Shown here: positions 61,305-64,000 of the stretch, piece by piece
Layout: each line of letters opens with the position of its first letter
How positions within the stretch are numbered: the stretch's first letter is position 1
Assembly (NCBI RefSeq): GCF_042477335.2
Contig: NC_091245.1
Location: forward strand, 115,106,501-115,170,500
Source of the DNA: Ovis canadensis
Taxonomy: Eukaryota > Chordata > Mammalia > Artiodactyla > Bovidae
Length of the DNA: 64,000 nucleotides
Direction: 5' to 3'
The notes under the pieces: model-generated
Databases searched by the model: none
Seen by the model: the letters and a program-made list of their open reading frames with translations, nothing else
What the model was told of the DNA's origin: nothing
Translations under genes and position numbers: made by a program

Positions 61305-61405
61305 GATGGTAAAGAATTTGCCTGCAATGCAGGAGACCCTACTTTGATCCCTGGGTTAGAAAGATCCTCTGGAGAAGGGATAGGCTACTCACGCAAGTTT
61401 TCTTG
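61305..61405 (+). mobile_element. Bov-tA SINE, interrupted
   Basis: AGATGGTAAAGAATTTGCCTGC to GCAAGTTTTCTTG; it lacks its head and is cut at the CAGTATTCTTG position by the next SINE. Confidence 0.8.
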
Positions 61406-61600
61406 GGCTTCCCTGGTGTCTCAGATGATAAAAAGTAAGCCTGCAATGCAGGAGACCTTGGTTCCATCCCTGGGTTGGGAAGATCCCCTGGAGAAGGGAA
61501 CAGCAACCTACTCTAGTATTCTTGGTGTAGCCTGGTGGGCTACAGTCCATGGGATCCCAAAGAGCCTGACAGGACTGAACCACTTTTCACTTTCATAGAT
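61406..61600 (+). mobile_element. Bov-tA SINE
   Basis: GGCTTCCCTGGTGTCTCAGATG to CAGGACTGAACCACTTTTCAC; a full unit placed inside the previous copy. Confidence 0.88.
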
Positions 61601-61604
61601 TAAG

Positions 61605-62569
61605 AAAATGCATTTCACAAAATATAACATCTTTTCCTGATGCAAAGTGTGACGGCACTAGGTAGGAATAGAAAGGGTAAGTGTGGTAAATGTCACGTAT
61701 GTAGAATCTACAGTTTAAAATGGCAATGGTGAAAGATTATATATTCCAAATCAGGAACAAGACAGTGAGTTAGTCATTGCCACCTCAATGTTGTATGGAA
61801 GTTTTAGCCAGTATGATAAGGCAAGAAAAAGATATAGAAGGCATCCAGTTTGGAAAGGGTGAAAGAAACCTGTACTTGTAGATGACATGACCATCTACCA
61901 ATAAAATCCTATGGGATCTATGTAAAAGTCATTAGAACTAATACATTGGTTTATTCTTCAAAATTGTACCTCAGGAAGAAAAAGTAAATATCTTTCGCCC
62001 TATGCATTTTGAAGTTTTAAAATATATTTAGAAATAATTCACTGATCAAAGAGAAAGTTTAAATAACCTACCTAAAATTCCATAATGTAGTAGAATAGTA
62101 GGGAATTCTATCTCACTCTAAAATCCCTGTTTTTCATTACTAATCTGTCTGCTGCCTGCCATGCCTTCTCCTAATCCCAACAACGTTCTAAAAAAAATGC
62201 TATAGGCACTAACTATATTTTGAAAGCGAAAAGGAATGTAATCATTGTGTGTTGCAATTCTTAAGCTGCCCGAGTTGAGGAGGAATGGAAAAAAAAACAA
62301 TAGTGAAGGGAAAGCAGTTTCTTTCAGTGAAGTTCACAATTAGCAGTTCAAGTGAAAGGCAACTTGATTAAGAGACTGATTTGGCCTGCAGTTTCAAGGG
62401 AGGAAGGGTTTCAAGCACAAGATACAATATGATGATCAGGACCAGATGGCTACTGCCAGGGCCATGCTCAAGTCAACGTGAAATAAGGGGAATCACAACA
62501 AGATTATGCAACACCAGTCCCAAGCCAGTTAATGTTCTTGAGTCTACACTATGTTTCCTCGTCATAGGA

Positions 62570-62616
<47 letters not shown>

Positions 62617-63490
62617 GTTTCAGGGAATAGCAAAGAGAGGTTATGGGAATAACTAATCAACCTTCGAGAGTAGAATTGGGCTATATTTAGATAAGTGTAG
62701 TTGTTTCAGTGGAAAAGTTTTTCTCATACTTTTCCCCCTCCCTCTCTGGTATTCTCAGCACACATCTATCCACTGCTTATAAAAGACATACTGAGGGGCA
62801 GTGCATTCGGCAGGCTGAATTTGGCACTGTGTGGATTGTCTGAGTAGAGAAAAAGGCCGCAGGACACTAAATTCTATTCAGTCCCTTTTAGTGAGCCACT
62901 GGAACATGGAATAGGAATCTTGATAGCTTGCTTCTGGGGAGTAAGGAGAAAAAAGCACAGACTGCAATTGGGCCTTGGACCCCTGCAGAGAACAAAGTTA
63001 TAAGACTAACTTCTTTGCTTATTGGCCTATTCTTGGTCAGAGATGAAAATATCCAAATGGTGATCAAATTAAAGGCTCAATACTCTTTCAACTAACAGCT
63101 ATTAGGAAAAAGCTTTTTTTTTATTTTTTATTTTTTTTGCCTCCCACTATCCTTGTATCCATATTAATTGGCCTCCAACAATAACCCTCTCAGGGACTTG
63201 TTTCTGGAGATTTGGGGGGTCATCCGGATATAGCAGCAGCCCTTGGTCCACTTTGCTTGTCCCACCTTAACCTGCCTTGGTGTCAGGGGGGCTGCGTAAG
63301 CAAAACTTGAGGGTAATGATGAGGTCATATTTGAAGTCCTAGAGCAGAATGTATTTACTTAAGCGAATTTTTATGGCTTGATTTTTCACTTACTTTCTAA
63401 TTGAATTAGGCTAGTTCCTATGACTAAGCTACTTCCCTGGGGGCATTGTCCTGGCTAGCTTTGGTTACTGGAAACCTCCCAGCCTTCCTG
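61605..63490. other. Intergenic, mostly unassigned
   Basis: Apart from the GT repeat at 62572-62614, I see no named feature. Confidence 0.55.
62572..62614. repeat. (GT)n microsatellite
   Basis: About 21 uninterrupted GT units. Confidence 0.97.
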
Positions 63491-63632
63491 GGGGGCTTCC
63501 CTGGTAGCTCAAATGGTAGAGTCTGCCTGCTGTGCAGGAGACCTGGTTTCAATCACTGGATCAGGAAGATCCCCTGGAGAAGGAAATGGCCAGCCACTCC
63601 AGTATTGTATGGAAAAAATTCTTTCTTTCTTT
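63491..63632 (+). mobile_element. Bov-tA SINE, 3'-truncated
   Basis: GGGCTTCCCTGGTAGCTC to CCACTCCAGTATTGTATGG, then a GAAAAAATTCTTTCTTTC tail. A 10-bp duplication AGCCTTCCTG lies at 63481-63490 and 63633-63642, although the BovB-like 3' end is missing. Confidence 0.85.
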
Positions 63633-63879
63633 AGCCTTCCTGATAGGGTTATTTCTGTGCAGTAGAGGGCAGCATTTTCAAATGCTTAGCCATTAGGAGA
63701 AAGGTGGGAACTTGACATTTGAGAGTACTAGGATATGTATATGTATCTCAGAATGCCAGCATAAATGTTCCATAACCCCTCTTTCCACTCTGGATCAAGA
63801 TTTCAGGAGGAGTCCTACCACGCCCAGACCCACACAAACATGTCACTTTCAGTACAACTTTCATCACAAAAGACCTGAG

Positions 63880-63985
63880 ATTACTTACATGAGTACTTCA
63901 TTTACAGAGAACGGAGGGCCAAAAAGGAATGACTCCCTCAAAGTCACACCGCTTGTTAGTAACAAGGTTCAGACTAGATTCTAGG
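63880..63985 (-). repeat. MIR SINE fragment, antisense
   Basis: TCACACCGCTTGTTAGTAAC and GGTTCAGACTAGATTCTAGG fit reverse-complement MIR. Confidence 0.6.
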
Positions 63986-64000
63986 TCTGTGCTAGAGTTA

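Noticed and set aside
62381-62656. Frame running through the GT repeat at 62572-62614
   Set aside because: The translated repeat gives a Cys/Val run; no support as a gene.
45776-64000. Exons of the expected downstream neighbour (DDR2 in human)
   Set aside because: No recognisable signal peptide, discoidin or kinase sequence; the gene probably starts beyond the window.

Overview
This is mammalian nuclear DNA from a ruminant, most likely cattle or a close bovid. Two things support this. First, it is full of BovB (RTE-type) LINEs, tRNA-Glu-headed Bov-tA/Bov-A2 SINEs, CHR-type SINEs and L1 of the bovine kind. Second, it carries one complete spliced gene that reads almost exactly like mammalian UAP1. 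The species call is inference; UAP1 itself is secure.

Layout. Positions 1-13.1 kb are upstream intergenic DNA made mostly of retroelements: a 5'-truncated antisense BovB (733-3395), a SINE with an internal 67-bp duplication (3487-3758), and an essentially full-length sense BovB (6492-10041) with a 40-bp tandem-repeat 5' end and a 12-bp target-site duplication. A CpG island (about 13.12-14.05 kb) holds the UAP1 promoter and the non-coding first exon. UAP1 then runs on the plus strand to about 45.77 kb. I place ten coding exons (18599-45289) whose phases all join. They give 1,569 nt including the stop, i.e. 522 residues, the length of the human long isoform AGX2. The 51-nt exon 9 is the in-frame cassette that separates AGX2 from AGX1. 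Introns contain SINEs, MIRs, a CR1/L3-like fossil, L1 fossils and two clean L1 insertions.

From 45.8 to 64 kb the sequence is downstream intergenic: a BovB with a second BovB nested inside it in the opposite direction (46.8-49.4 kb), two MER5A-like DNA transposons, a BovB split by a SINE (52.2-53.6 kb), an MLT1-like solo LTR, a BovB 3' fragment, two L1 3' segments (56.0-58.2 kb), a tRNA-Asp-derived pseudogene beside a SINE cluster (61.0-61.6 kb), and little else. I see no second protein-coding gene. In human the flanking genes are UHMK1 and DDR2; no exon of either was recognised here.

How it works together: UAP1 makes UDP-GlcNAc (and UDP-GalNAc) at the last step of the hexosamine pathway. 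The points of most interest around it are a UPR-element-like site in the promoter, a possible overlapping upstream ORF whose inclusion depends on the exact transcription start, a NAGNAG acceptor at the isoform-defining cassette exon with TGCATG (RBFOX-type) motifs just downstream, and a 31-bp near-perfect direct repeat on either side of exon 6. No wholly new system was identified.
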